Source: a virus. From it: a DNA stretch of 22,374 bases. The position numbers and the translations under genes were made by a program. How positions within the stretch are numbered: the stretch's first letter is position 1; every line of letters starts with the position of its first letter. The stretch spans positions 1 through 22,374 of the IMG/VR virus record IMGVR_UViG_3300046009_012979; one strand, given 5' to 3'. Shown piece after piece: positions 1-6,435 of this stretch. Below the pieces are notes generated by a model. That model did no database searches and was not told the origin of the DNA. It saw nothing but the letters and a program-made list of their open reading frames with translations.

Positions 1-150
1 ACAAACACCAAAGGTTGTATACTCCTTGGAAGAAATTTTAAAAAAGATAATAACGAGTATGTTTTATTAGATTCTGAATTGGCAATGGGTGATATGAGAG
101 AAATTTTAAAAGGTTGTGAGAAATTTTATCTTGAGGTAAAAGATGTATGA
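1..150 (+). CDS. DUF5675-like phage protein, 3' end only
   Basis: An open frame enters from the window edge and stops with TGA at 148-150, giving 49 residues that begin TNTKGCILLG and end EKFYLEVKDV. The pattern 'T-x-G-C-I-L-L-G', a short charged stretch, then 'L-L-D-S-E-L-A', an amphipathic helix and a final beta-like strand resembles the C-terminal half of DUF5675 proteins, which are common in phage lysis or tail-end regions and have no settled function. The stop overlaps the start of the next gene by 8 bases, so the two are probably co-translated. The start and N-terminal half lie outside the window. The family call rests on recollection of the pattern only. Confidence 0.6.
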   Translation, partial: TNTKGCILLGRNFKKDNNEYVLLDSELAMGDMREILKGCEKFYLEVKDV

Positions 151-715
151 ATTAAATAGATTAGCCATGCGTACTGGTGACGTTATAGCCTTTTCTGGCA
201 AAGGCCGTGTTTCGGAAGTTATAAAAACATATACTAGATCGGACATAAGTCATGTGGGGATTGTTTTTAAAAATGAAAATGGTCGTGTCATAATAATGGA
301 ATCTACAACCTTATTAGACAAACCCGATCTAGTTACAGGCGAGTTTGTAAAAGGTGTTCAACAACAGTATTTATCAGATAGAATTAAGGCATATGACGGC
401 TCAGTTTACTGGTGTGGACTTACTGAAAATATAAAAATCCAAAAACAAGCCGACATGATCAAATGGTTATCTGATATACACGGCAAGCGCACATCATATG
501 ACGCCCTGGGAGCTGTGTTAGCAGGTAGTTACGCATTAAACACTTTTGATTTTGCAAGAGATGAAGACTTTAGTAGTTTGTTTTGTTCAGAGCTTGTTAC
601 CAAAGCTTTGCAAATTGCAGGCGTTGTATCTGATAAAATTTTAGCAGCAAGTCAAACACCGCAAGATGTTTTAAACTTTAAGTGTATAGCTCCTAAAGTT
701 TTATTGACCCTTTAA
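143..715 (+). CDS. Permuted papain-like (YiiX/NlpC-P60 superfamily) hydrolase
   Basis: This 190-residue protein shows the layout of circularly permuted NlpC/P60-type cysteine hydrolases of the YiiX/YebB kind. A 'TGDVIAFSG' strand sits at residues 11-19, the histidine motif 'SHVGIV' at 36-41 (H37 likely catalytic), an acidic 'MEST' at 52-55, and the cysteine motif 'LFCSELV' at 146-152 (C148 likely nucleophile, E150 next to it). Such enzymes cleave amide or thioester bonds in peptides or lipids. In a phage this could be a cell-wall or lysis-associated hydrolase, but the substrate cannot be read from sequence. There is no signal peptide. The start at 143 is supported by GAGG seven bases upstream; a second Met at residue 9 is an alternative. 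It overlaps the preceding gene and faces the leftward early operon. Confidence 0.75.
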   Translation: MYELNRLAMRTGDVIAFSGKGRVSEVIKTYTRSDISHVGIVFKNENGRVIIMESTTLLDKPDLVTGEFVKGVQQQYLSDRIKAYDGSVYWCGLTENIKIQKQADMIKWLSDIHGKRTSYDALGAVLAGSYALNTFDFARDEDFSSLFCSELVTKALQIAGVVSDKILAASQTPQDVLNFKCIAPKVLLTL

Positions 716-753
716 TACAAGTATACTTTAACTAAATAAGTAGTCTAGTGTGG

Positions 754-948
754 TTACTCGCAATCATGTCTATCATACAATACAAATGCTTTTGCTTGTT
801 CCAAAGTCCTTATAGCGTGTGGATAAGATTTATATTTACCATAATGCCTTTCTGTTTTTATTATCGATTTATAAGGTATAGCCGAATACCCTAAACCTTC
901 CAAATATTCTATAATTTTTTCCTGTTCTTGATTTATTAAATTTATCAT
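754..948 (-). CDS. Hypothetical protein, 64 residues
   Basis: This is the last gene of the leftward early operon, just after the AAA+ ATPase. The product is soluble, has an acidic N-terminal helix (residues 1-18, 'MINLINQEQEKIIEYLEG') and a basic middle ('KTERHYGKYK'), and is not recognised. Its translation signal is the 20-base stretch CAATAGGAGTTAAAATAATG, the same junction found between the LRR-like genes near 10563 and 11150. Three to four further upstream bases also match their C-cap codons. The gene therefore sits behind what looks like the scar of a lost repeat gene, or was inserted at a cassette junction. It is a real gene judging by the strong ribosome binding site and lack of overlap; function unknown. 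Confidence 0.65.
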   Translation of the reverse strand: MINLINQEQEKIIEYLEGLGYSAIPYKSIIKTERHYGKYKSYPHAIRTLEQAKAFVLYDRHDCE

Positions 949-975
949 TATTTTAACTCCTATTGTTTTGAATTA

Positions 976-1764
976 TCAAAAAGATCGATACCCAGCTTTG
1001 AGTGCTCTTACTAAGTCATTTGTGTCTATTGTGCCATCCCTTTCTAATACTGAGGTTTTAGCAGCATCATCACATGAACGGGTAATTTCAGCGTGACTTA
1101 ATCCTGCTGCTTCTTTTTCAAGTGCATCCCAATCAATTTCTTTTAGTGTAAACTTGTATAGCCCGTTCTCAACAATCTGGCGAACTTGATTGCTTGAAGG
1201 TAATTCATATCGGATAACATCATCAAACCGTCTAAACAAGGCGAAATCTAAAAGATCAATGTGATTGGTTGCAGCTACTATAAGACTATCAGAATTATCC
1301 GCTTCCATAAATGTAAGAAAAGAATTTAACACTCTACGAATTTCTCCTACGTCATTTGAGCAATCTCTTTTCGAGCCTATGGCATCAAATTCATCAAAAA
1401 AATATAAACCCCGATCTGTTCTCATAAATTCAAATACTTGACGAAGTTTACTAGCTGTTTCACCCATATATTTGGTAATTAGTCCATCCAAACGGATAGT
1501 AAACAACGGCATGTTCAATTCACTAGCAAGGGCTGAAGCAGTCACTGTTTTACCTGTCCCAGGGGGACCGTATAATAGTAATTTCCTTCTGTTCTTAAGA
1601 CCATACTGCCGGAGCTTAGATTGTTGGCGGAATTCTAAAATTAGCCTTTTAAATACTTTATTTTGTTCTGGAGAGAAAGTAAGACTGGATAACCTAATTT
1701 TTGGCTCGGTTACGGTTAGGAGTGCATCTTTGTCCAGTTTACCATCTTTTATTGTAAGCGTCAT
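976..1764 (-). CDS. Small AAA+ ATPase sharing an N-terminal motif with the LRR-like proteins
   Basis: A single classical AAA domain fills most of this 262-residue protein. Walker A 'GPPGTGKT' is at 66-73, a pore-loop-like 'KYMGE' at 98-102, Walker B 'YFFDEFD' at 121-127 (D124, E125), sensor 1 'AATNH' at 164-168 (N167), arginine-finger candidates R178 and R179 in 'FRRFD', and a lid motif 'GLSHAEI' at 221-227. All catalytic residues are present, so it should hydrolyse ATP and remodel or unfold a protein partner; it lacks protease or substrate domains. Residues 5-15 'IKDGKLDKDAL' match the N-terminal segment of the thirteen repeat proteins, and 25 of 26 bases match the start of the neighbouring repeat gene. 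It follows the array in the same direction with a 51-base gap and a CGAGGA ribosome binding site. A functional link with the repeat proteins is inferred from this shared motif and the gene order. Confidence 0.85.
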   Translation of the reverse strand: MTLTIKDGKLDKDALLTVTEPKIRLSSLTFSPEQNKVFKRLILEFRQQSKLRQYGLKNRRKLLLYGPPGTGKTVTASALASELNMPLFTIRLDGLITKYMGETASKLRQVFEFMRTDRGLYFFDEFDAIGSKRDCSNDVGEIRRVLNSFLTFMEADNSDSLIVAATNHIDLLDFALFRRFDDVIRYELPSSNQVRQIVENGLYKFTLKEIDWDALEKEAAGLSHAEITRSCDDAAKTSVLERDGTIDTNDLVRALKAGYRSF

Positions 1765-1815
1765 TTTATATCCTCGTTTTTTTTTGCACTAATTTAACAT
1801 TATGTAAACTATATT

Positions 1816-2436
1816 TTATATCCTGTTTGTAACTCGAACATTTCCTTTAAATAATCCAAGATCAAGCGAGGCTAAAGAATTACATTTATAAAACTCAACA
1901 TCACCGTTAAAAGTAGCTTCATTTACCGAGCTTAAGTAATCGCATCCATTAAAATTAACCTTATCGTTAAAAACAGCACCAGAAACAGAAATTAAAGATC
2001 TACACCAATTAAACTCAACATAACCGTTAAAAGTAGCTCCAGTAACTGTTTTTAAAGAGGGGCAATGAGAAAAATCAACACCACCGTTAAAAGTAGCACC
2101 AGCGACAGAGGCTAAAGAATCGCACCCATAAAATTCAACATAACGATAAAAAATAATGCCGGCAACCGAGGCTAAAGAATCGCAAGCTCTAAACTTAACA
2201 TAATCGTTAAAAGTAGCACCTTCAAGCGAGGCTAAAGCATTGCAGTTATAAAACGCAACAACACCATTAAAAGTAGCACCTTCAAGCGAGGCTAAAGCAT
2301 TGCAATACGAAAACCCAACATCAATTTTAAAAATTATCTCAACGCCTTCAATTTCTACAACATCATCTCCAAATTCTGCCAAGGCTTCTTTATCCAGTTT
2401 ACCATCTTTTATGTATTCATCCGTTATTTCTATCAT
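1816..2436 (-). CDS. LRR-like repeat protein, array 1 gene 6 (8 repeats)
   Basis: The product has 206 residues: a 38-residue N-terminal segment ('MIEITDEYIKDGKLDKEALA...'), eight 20-residue repeats from residue 39, and a type-B C-cap ('LDLGLFKGNVRVTNRI') unlike the GFxAxxCPNL cap of most relatives. Here the cap ends NRI rather than IREEIK, and no ribosome binding site is built into it; the ATPase gene follows after a gap. Repeats 3-4 ('IIFYRYVEFYGC') are encoded by 59 bases identical to a block in the second array (12119-12177), so sequence has moved between arrays. Its start overlaps the stop of gene 5 as TAATG. Translation probably depends on ribosomes arriving from upstream. Confidence 0.85.
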   Translation of the reverse strand: MIEITDEYIKDGKLDKEALAEFGDDVVEIEGVEIIFKIDVGFSYCNALASLEGATFNGVVAFYNCNALASLEGATFNDYVKFRACDSLASVAGIIFYRYVEFYGCDSLASVAGATFNGGVDFSHCPSLKTVTGATFNGYVEFNWCRSLISVSGAVFNDKVNFNGCDYLSSVNEATFNGDVEFYKCNSLASLDLGLFKGNVRVTNRI

Positions 2437-3365
2437 TATTTTATCTCCTCCCTTATAATTCGAACATTTCTTTTAAACAATCCAAGATCAAGCGAGGCTA
2501 AAGAATTACATTTATAAAATTCAACATTACCGTTAAAAACGGCACCAGAAACCGAGGTTAAAGACTTGCAATACAAAAACTCAACATTACCCTTAAAAGT
2601 AGCACCTTCAAGCGAGGCTAAAGCATTGCAGTTATAAAACGCAACAACACCATTAAAAGTAGCACCAGAAACCGAGGTTAAAGAATCAGACCAGCAAAAC
2701 TTAACATTACCCTTAAAAGTAGCATCAGCAAGCGAGGCTAAAGCATTGCAGTTATAAAACGCAACAACACCATTAAAAGTAGCACCAGAAACCGAGGTTA
2801 AAGAATCAGACCAGGAAAACTTAACATTACCATTAAAAACGGCACCAGAAACAGAAATTAAAGATCTACACCAATTAAACTCAACATAACCGTTAAAAGT
2901 AGCTCCAGCAACTGAGACTAAAGAATCGCAAGCTCTAAACTTAACATAATCGTTAAAAGTAGCATCAGCAAGCGAGGCTAAAGCATTGCAGTTATAAAAC
3001 GCAACAACACCATTAAAAGTAGCACCAGAAACTGAGGCTAAAGACTCGCAATACAAAAACTCAACATAACCGTTAAAAGTAGCACCAGCAAGCGAGGCTA
3101 AAGCATTGCAGTTATAAAACGCAACAACACCATTAAAAGTAGCACCAGCAAGCGAGGTTAAAGAATAGCATTCATAAAAATAAACAACACCATTAAAAGT
3201 AGCACCTTCAAGCGAGGTTAAAGACTCGCAATACGAAAACCCAACATCAATTTTAAAAATTATCTCAACGCCTTCAATTTCTACAACATCATCTCCAAAT
3301 TCTGCCAAGGCTTCTTTATCTAGTTGACCATCTTTTATGTGTTCATCTGTTATTTTTATAATCAT
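2436..3365 (-). CDS. LRR-like repeat protein, array 1 gene 5 (13 repeats, the longest)
   Basis: At 309 residues this is the longest family member: 39 + 13 x 20 + 10. Four of its repeats (3, 5, 9 and 11) are the near-identical unit 'VVAFYNCNALASL', alternating with 'SWSDSL' or 'CWSDSL' units. Two-repeat (120 bp) blocks at about 2582-2701 and 2702-2821 differ at only a few bases, which indicates expansion by slippage or unequal recombination. It has the type-B cap 'LDLGLFKRNVRIIREEIK', whose GAG GAG codons supply the Shine-Dalgarno sequence of the next gene. In repeats 8 and 10 serine replaces the usual cysteine of the FxxC motif. The start overlaps the stop of gene 4 by one base (TAATG). No signal peptide or membrane segment is visible, so it is probably cytoplasmic. 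Confidence 0.88.
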   Translation of the reverse strand: MIIKITDEHIKDGQLDKEALAEFGDDVVEIEGVEIIFKIDVGFSYCESLTSLEGATFNGVVYFYECYSLTSLAGATFNGVVAFYNCNALASLAGATFNGYVEFLYCESLASVSGATFNGVVAFYNCNALASLADATFNDYVKFRACDSLVSVAGATFNGYVEFNWCRSLISVSGAVFNGNVKFSWSDSLTSVSGATFNGVVAFYNCNALASLADATFKGNVKFCWSDSLTSVSGATFNGVVAFYNCNALASLEGATFKGNVEFLYCKSLTSVSGAVFNGNVEFYKCNSLASLDLGLFKRNVRIIREEIK

Positions 3366-4132
3366 TATTTTAACCCCTCTTGTTTAAGGTTGGGGCAATG
3401 CTTGGCTTCAAAGCCTTTTTTAAAGGTTGCACCATCAACTGAGGCTAAAGAGTTACAATGCCAAAATTCGACATCACCGTCAAAAGTAGCACCAGAAACC
3501 GAGGTTAAAGAATCAGACCAGCAAAACTCAACATCACCATTAAAAACGGCACCAGAAACCGAGGCTAAAGAATAGCAATACCAAAACTGAACCTCACCGT
3601 TAAAGGTAGCACCAGAAACCGAGGTTAAAGACTCGCACTGCCAAAACTGAACCTCACCGTTAAAGGTAGCACCAGTAAGCGAGGCTAAAGCATTGCAGTT
3701 ATAAAACGCAACACCACCATTAAAAGTAGCACCTTCAAGCGAGGTTAAAGACTCGCAATACGAAAACCCAACATAACCGTTAAAAGTAGCACCAGAAACT
3801 GAGGCTAAACGATTGCACCACGAAAACTTAACATTACCCTTAAAAGTAGCACCAGAAACCGAGGTTAAAGAATCAGACCAGGAAAACTCAACATTACCCT
3901 TAAAAGTAGCACCTTCAAGCGAGGCTAAAGCATTGCAGTTATAAAACGCAACAACACCATTAAAAGTAGCACCTTCAAGCGAGGTTAAAGACTCGCAATA
4001 CGAAAACCCAACATCACTATTAAAAATTATTTTATCGCCTTCAATTTCTACAACATCATCTCCAAATTCTGCCAAGGCTTCTTTATCTAGTTGACCATCT
4101 TTTATGTGTTCATCTGTTATTTTTATAATCAT
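3365..4132 (-). CDS. LRR-like repeat protein, array 1 gene 4 (10 repeats)
   Basis: This 255-residue protein is exactly 39 + 10 x 20 + 16. The last five repeats and cap ('EVQFWQC...' to 'GFEAKHCPNLKQEGLK') are almost the same as those of the gene at 10569-11144 in the other array: I count about seven mismatches over some 286 bp (3405-3690 against 10597-10882). Repeats 1-2 and 5-6 are near copies of one another, pointing to an internal duplication of a multi-repeat block. The cap reads KQEGLK, with GAGGGG as the built-in Shine-Dalgarno sequence of gene 5. Repeats 3 and 9 have serine in place of cysteine ('SWSDSL', 'CWSDSL'). Confidence 0.88.
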   Translation of the reverse strand: MIIKITDEHIKDGQLDKEALAEFGDDVVEIEGDKIIFNSDVGFSYCESLTSLEGATFNGVVAFYNCNALASLEGATFKGNVEFSWSDSLTSVSGATFKGNVKFSWCNRLASVSGATFNGYVGFSYCESLTSLEGATFNGGVAFYNCNALASLTGATFNGEVQFWQCESLTSVSGATFNGEVQFWYCYSLASVSGAVFNGDVEFCWSDSLTSVSGATFDGDVEFWHCNSLASVDGATFKKGFEAKHCPNLKQEGLK

Positions 4133-4656
4133 TATTTTAACTCCTCTTGTTTAAGGTTGGGGCAACTATAAGCTTTAAAGCCCAGTTTAAAGGTTGCGCC
4201 AAAAACGGAAGCTAAAGAATCGCAGTTATTAAAAATGACTTTACCATTAAATGTAGCACCAGAAACAGATACTAAAGAATCGCAAAACAAAAACTCAACA
4301 TCACTATTAAAAACAGCACCATCAACGGAAGCTAAAGAATCGCAATCACGAAACTCAACATTACCGTTAAACGTAGCACCCTCAACCGAGGTTAAAGAAT
4401 AGCACCACGAAAAGTCAACATTACCTTTAAAAGCAGCACCAGCAACGGAACTTAAAGACCTGCAATGCAAAAACGCAACGTAACGGTTAAAAGTAACACC
4501 CGAAACCGAAGTTAAAGAATCGCATTCATAAAAATCTACATCAGTCTTAAAGACAATCCGATCACTTTCAAACGCTACCGCATCAGCCCCAAACTTTACC
4601 AAGGCTTCTCTATCTAGTTGACCATCTTTTATATAATCATCTGTAATTTCTATCAT
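4132..4656 (-). CDS. LRR-like repeat protein, array 1 gene 3 (6 repeats)
   Basis: The product has 174 residues, with an N-terminal segment one residue short ('MIEITDDYIKDGQLDREALV...'), six repeats and the type-A cap 'GFKAYSCPNLKQEELK'. Its N-terminal segment is the most divergent of this array ('KFGADAVAFESDRIVF' instead of 'EFGDDVVEIEGDKIIF'). Repeat 4 'NVEFRDCDSLASVDGAVFNS' is identical to repeat 2 of gene 2, so neighbours share modules. All six repeats keep the cysteine. The stop overlaps the start of gene 4 as TAATG, and GAG GAG in the cap provides that gene's ribosome binding site. Confidence 0.87.
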   Translation of the reverse strand: MIEITDDYIKDGQLDREALVKFGADAVAFESDRIVFKTDVDFYECDSLTSVSGVTFNRYVAFLHCRSLSSVAGAAFKGNVDFSWCYSLTSVEGATFNGNVEFRDCDSLASVDGAVFNSDVEFLFCDSLVSVSGATFNGKVIFNNCDSLASVFGATFKLGFKAYSCPNLKQEELK

Positions 4657-5120
4657 TATTTTATCTCCTCTTGTTTAAGATTAGGGCAGTCATAAGCTTC
4701 AAAGCCGCGTTTAAATGTAGCACCAGAAACAGATACTAAAGAATCGCAATCACGAAACTCAACATTACCGTTAAAAGTAGCTCCAGAAACAGATGTTAAA
4801 GAATCGCACCACCAAAACTTAACATTACCGTTAAAAGTAGCACCATCAATCGAGGCTAACAAATAGCATTTATTAAATTCAACATCACTATTAAAAACAG
4901 CACCATCAACGGAAGCTAAAGAATCGCAATCACGAAACTCAACATTACCGTTAAAAGTAACACCTTCAAGCAAAATCAAAGAATCGCACCGCCAAAACTC
5001 AACATTAGTTTTAAAAGTTATCTTATCACCTTCAAACTCTACAACATCTACCCCTAACGCAGCCAAGGCATCTTTATCGAGTTTACCGTTTTTTATGTGT
5101 TTGTTTGTTATTTCTATCAT
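4656..5120 (-). CDS. LRR-like repeat protein, array 1 gene 2 (5 repeats)
   Basis: This is the shortest member at 154 residues, with five repeats and the type-A cap 'GFEAYDCPNLKQEEIK'. Repeats 2 and 5 both carry 'NVEFRDCDSL', while repeat 4 carries 'NVKFWWCDSL', a typical case of constant framework with changed residues around the F and C. Repeat 1 departs from the framework ('SLILLEG'). It overlaps both neighbours by one base (TAATG junctions), so it is translationally coupled. Its N-terminal segment begins 'MIEITNKHIKNGKLDKDALA', close to the ATPase motif 'IKDGKLDKDAL'. Confidence 0.87.
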   Translation of the reverse strand: MIEITNKHIKNGKLDKDALAALGVDVVEFEGDKITFKTNVEFWRCDSLILLEGVTFNGNVEFRDCDSLASVDGAVFNSDVEFNKCYLLASIDGATFNGNVKFWWCDSLTSVSGATFNGNVEFRDCDSLVSVSGATFKRGFEAYDCPNLKQEEIK

Positions 5121-5587
5121 TATTTTATCTCCTCTTGTTTTAGATTAGGGCAATGGTAGGCTTTAAAGCCTTTTTTAAAGGTTGCACCAGCAACTGAGGT
5201 TAAAGAATCGCAATCCCAAAATTCGACATCACCGTTAAAAACTGCACCAGAAACCGAGGCTAAAGAATCGCACCGCAAAAAGTCAGCATTACCGTTAAAA
5301 GTAGTATTTTTAACAGAGGCCAAAGACTCGCACCAATATAATTCAGCATCACCATTAAAAATAACATCAGCAACAGAAGCTAAAAAATTACATTCACGAA
5401 ATAAAACCCTATGGTTAAAAGTAGCACCTTCAAGCGAGGTTAAAGACTCGCAATACGAAAACCCAACATCACTATTAAAAATTATCTTATCGCCTTGAAT
5501 TTCTACAACATCATCCCCTAGTAAGGCCAAAGCTTCTTTATCGGGTTTACCGTCTTTTATATGTTCATCTGTTATTCTTATAATCAT
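5120..5587 (-). CDS. LRR-like repeat protein, array 1 gene 1 (5 repeats); family description
   Basis: First gene of array 1, 155 residues. The family plan is a 39-residue N-terminal segment ('ITDEHIKDG...DKEALA..G.DVVEI...IIF'), repeats of consensus xVxFxxCxSLxSVxGATFNG, and a C-cap. The 'VxFxxCxSL' core fits the LxLxxCxxL strand of cysteine-type leucine-rich repeats, and 'FxxCxSLxSV' recalls BspA-like LRR_5 units, but 20 residues is short for that family. I infer a beta-solenoid binding protein; no enzyme motif, signal peptide or membrane segment is seen. Here the five repeats are relatively diverged ('RVLFREC', 'DAELYWC', 'NADFLRC'). It is preceded by AACAGGAGTTAGAATAATG, 21 bases after the membrane protein gene, and its cap GFKAYHCPNLKQEEIK embeds the next ribosome binding site. 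Confidence 0.87.
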   Translation of the reverse strand: MIIRITDEHIKDGKPDKEALALLGDDVVEIQGDKIIFNSDVGFSYCESLTSLEGATFNHRVLFRECNFLASVADVIFNGDAELYWCESLASVKNTTFNGNADFLRCDSLASVSGAVFNGDVEFWDCDSLTSVAGATFKKGFKAYHCPNLKQEEIK

Positions 5588-5608
5588 TATTCTAACTCCT
5601 GTTTTCTA

Positions 5609-5815
5609 TTAAAAGCATAGCTCATCTATATATTTTTTCTCAAGTCTTTTTAGTTCTTGTCCTTGTTTGTCTAGCTCTTCCACGTATTGCCTGTTAATCC
5701 TTTCCGCTTCTTGCTCTTGCCTATCTAATTCTTTTTCTAACCCTAAAAAAAAGAAAAACATTATCAGATTTACACCAATTGATATTATAATAAGTTCAAA
5801 AATAAATTTTCTCAT
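5609..5815 (-). CDS. Small membrane protein with coiled-coil tail
   Basis: The 68-residue product has one N-terminal membrane segment (about residues 5-25, 'FELIIISIGVNLIMFFFFLG') followed by a charged heptad-like stretch with many E, K, R and Q ('ELDRQEQEAERINRQYVEEL'). The layout, an uncleaved anchor with a long coiled coil, is like inner-membrane spanin or Rz-type proteins, but it lies in an early operon and lacks a partner lipoprotein, so that function is not claimed. A strong AAGGGGAAG ribosome binding site precedes the start. It lies 17 bases after the exonuclease gene and 21 before the first repeat gene, in the same transcript. Confidence 0.7.
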   Translation of the reverse strand: MRKFIFELIIISIGVNLIMFFFFLGLEKELDRQEQEAERINRQYVEELDKQGQELKRLEKKYIDELCF

Positions 5816-5832
5816 TTTGCTTCCCCTTTTGT

Positions 5833-6435
5833 TTAAAAACGTGATTTAAAATTGTTAATAATTTTATCTAGCTTTTCTTCAGAGCTTATTAGCGTCTTGG
5901 CAATTTTACTAAAAGTCTCCTCATCTTGACTCACACGGCGTACATGCAGGGGGTTGCTAAAGTTAGGATTAAATAGTACATAATCCCACCACCTGCGCCC
6001 CGAAACATACAATGCAAATTGCATTTGTGTATAATGCTCAACGTTTATAGAGTCTTGATTAACAGCTTTTAAAAAATTATGGTTATCCATGCTTTTAATC
6101 TCTACTCCACCATCTTCACCTACTAGGCCATCTGGTGAAAAACCAGTTTTATTATTCATTTCACAAAAACCGACTTCATCAACTTTCACGTTATACTCAA
6201 GTTCATAAAGCATTCTTGCGTATCTTTCCATCTCATGGCCTCTAGCCGTGTGAATAGAATTAACCTTGCTACTATCACTTTTTACGCCTGTTATGCGCTC
6301 CGCTGCTATTCCATTTAATAACGTTTCTTTCAGCTGCGAATTGCCCATTAAAGTATGAAAAATACTTGCAGTAATTTTTCCTGTTCTAATAACGTCCCAT
6401 TCAGGCGTGCCTTGTTCGAATTTATGTATTATCAT
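5833..6435 (-). CDS. YqaJ-family (lambda-exonuclease-like) recombinase exonuclease
   Basis: This 200-residue protein has the landmarks of YqaJ viral recombinases with the PD-(D/E)xK nuclease fold: 'GTPEWDVIRTGKITAS' at 9-24, 'ARGHEMERYA' at 64-73, 'GFSPDGLV' with D102, 'VEIKS' with E112 and K114, and 'QMQFALYVSG' downstream. It should digest one strand of linear duplex DNA 5' to 3' and leave a 3' tail for the annealing protein encoded just upstream. The length is normal for the family and all active-site residues are present. Its ATG lies inside the end of recT (14-base overlap), which indicates coupled translation of the pair. Confidence 0.92.
   Translation of the reverse strand: MIIHKFEQGTPEWDVIRTGKITASIFHTLMGNSQLKETLLNGIAAERITGVKSDSSKVNSIHTARGHEMERYARMLYELEYNVKVDEVGFCEMNNKTGFSPDGLVGEDGGVEIKSMDNHNFLKAVNQDSINVEHYTQMQFALYVSGRRWWDYVLFNPNFSNPLHVRRVSQDEETFSKIAKTLISSEEKLDKIINNFKSRF

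Larger units (their letters stand above)
1846..5470 (-). repeat. Array of 60-bp coding repeats, six genes (47 units)
   Basis: The coding strand is built of 60-bp units, each encoding one 20-residue LRR-like repeat, interrupted only by the N-terminal and cap codons of six genes. On the + strand the units show a steady framework (taaaagtagcacc, gaggctaaag) with a variable six-base stretch between the tgc/gca cysteine codon and the phenylalanine codon. Unit counts in transcription order are 5, 5, 6, 10, 13 and 8. The 'VVAFYNCNAL' unit and its close variant occur seven times here and not in the second array, so copies spread locally. Confidence 0.9.

Noticed and set aside
719-728. Palindrome AAGTATACTT between converging genes
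   Set aside because: Only ten bases, AT-rich and without a T run; too short for a terminator and not at a promoter.
5609-5815. Spanin (Rz) assignment for the membrane coiled-coil protein
   Set aside because: Layout alone fits, but there is no outer-membrane lipoprotein partner and it lies in the early operon, not in a lysis cassette.
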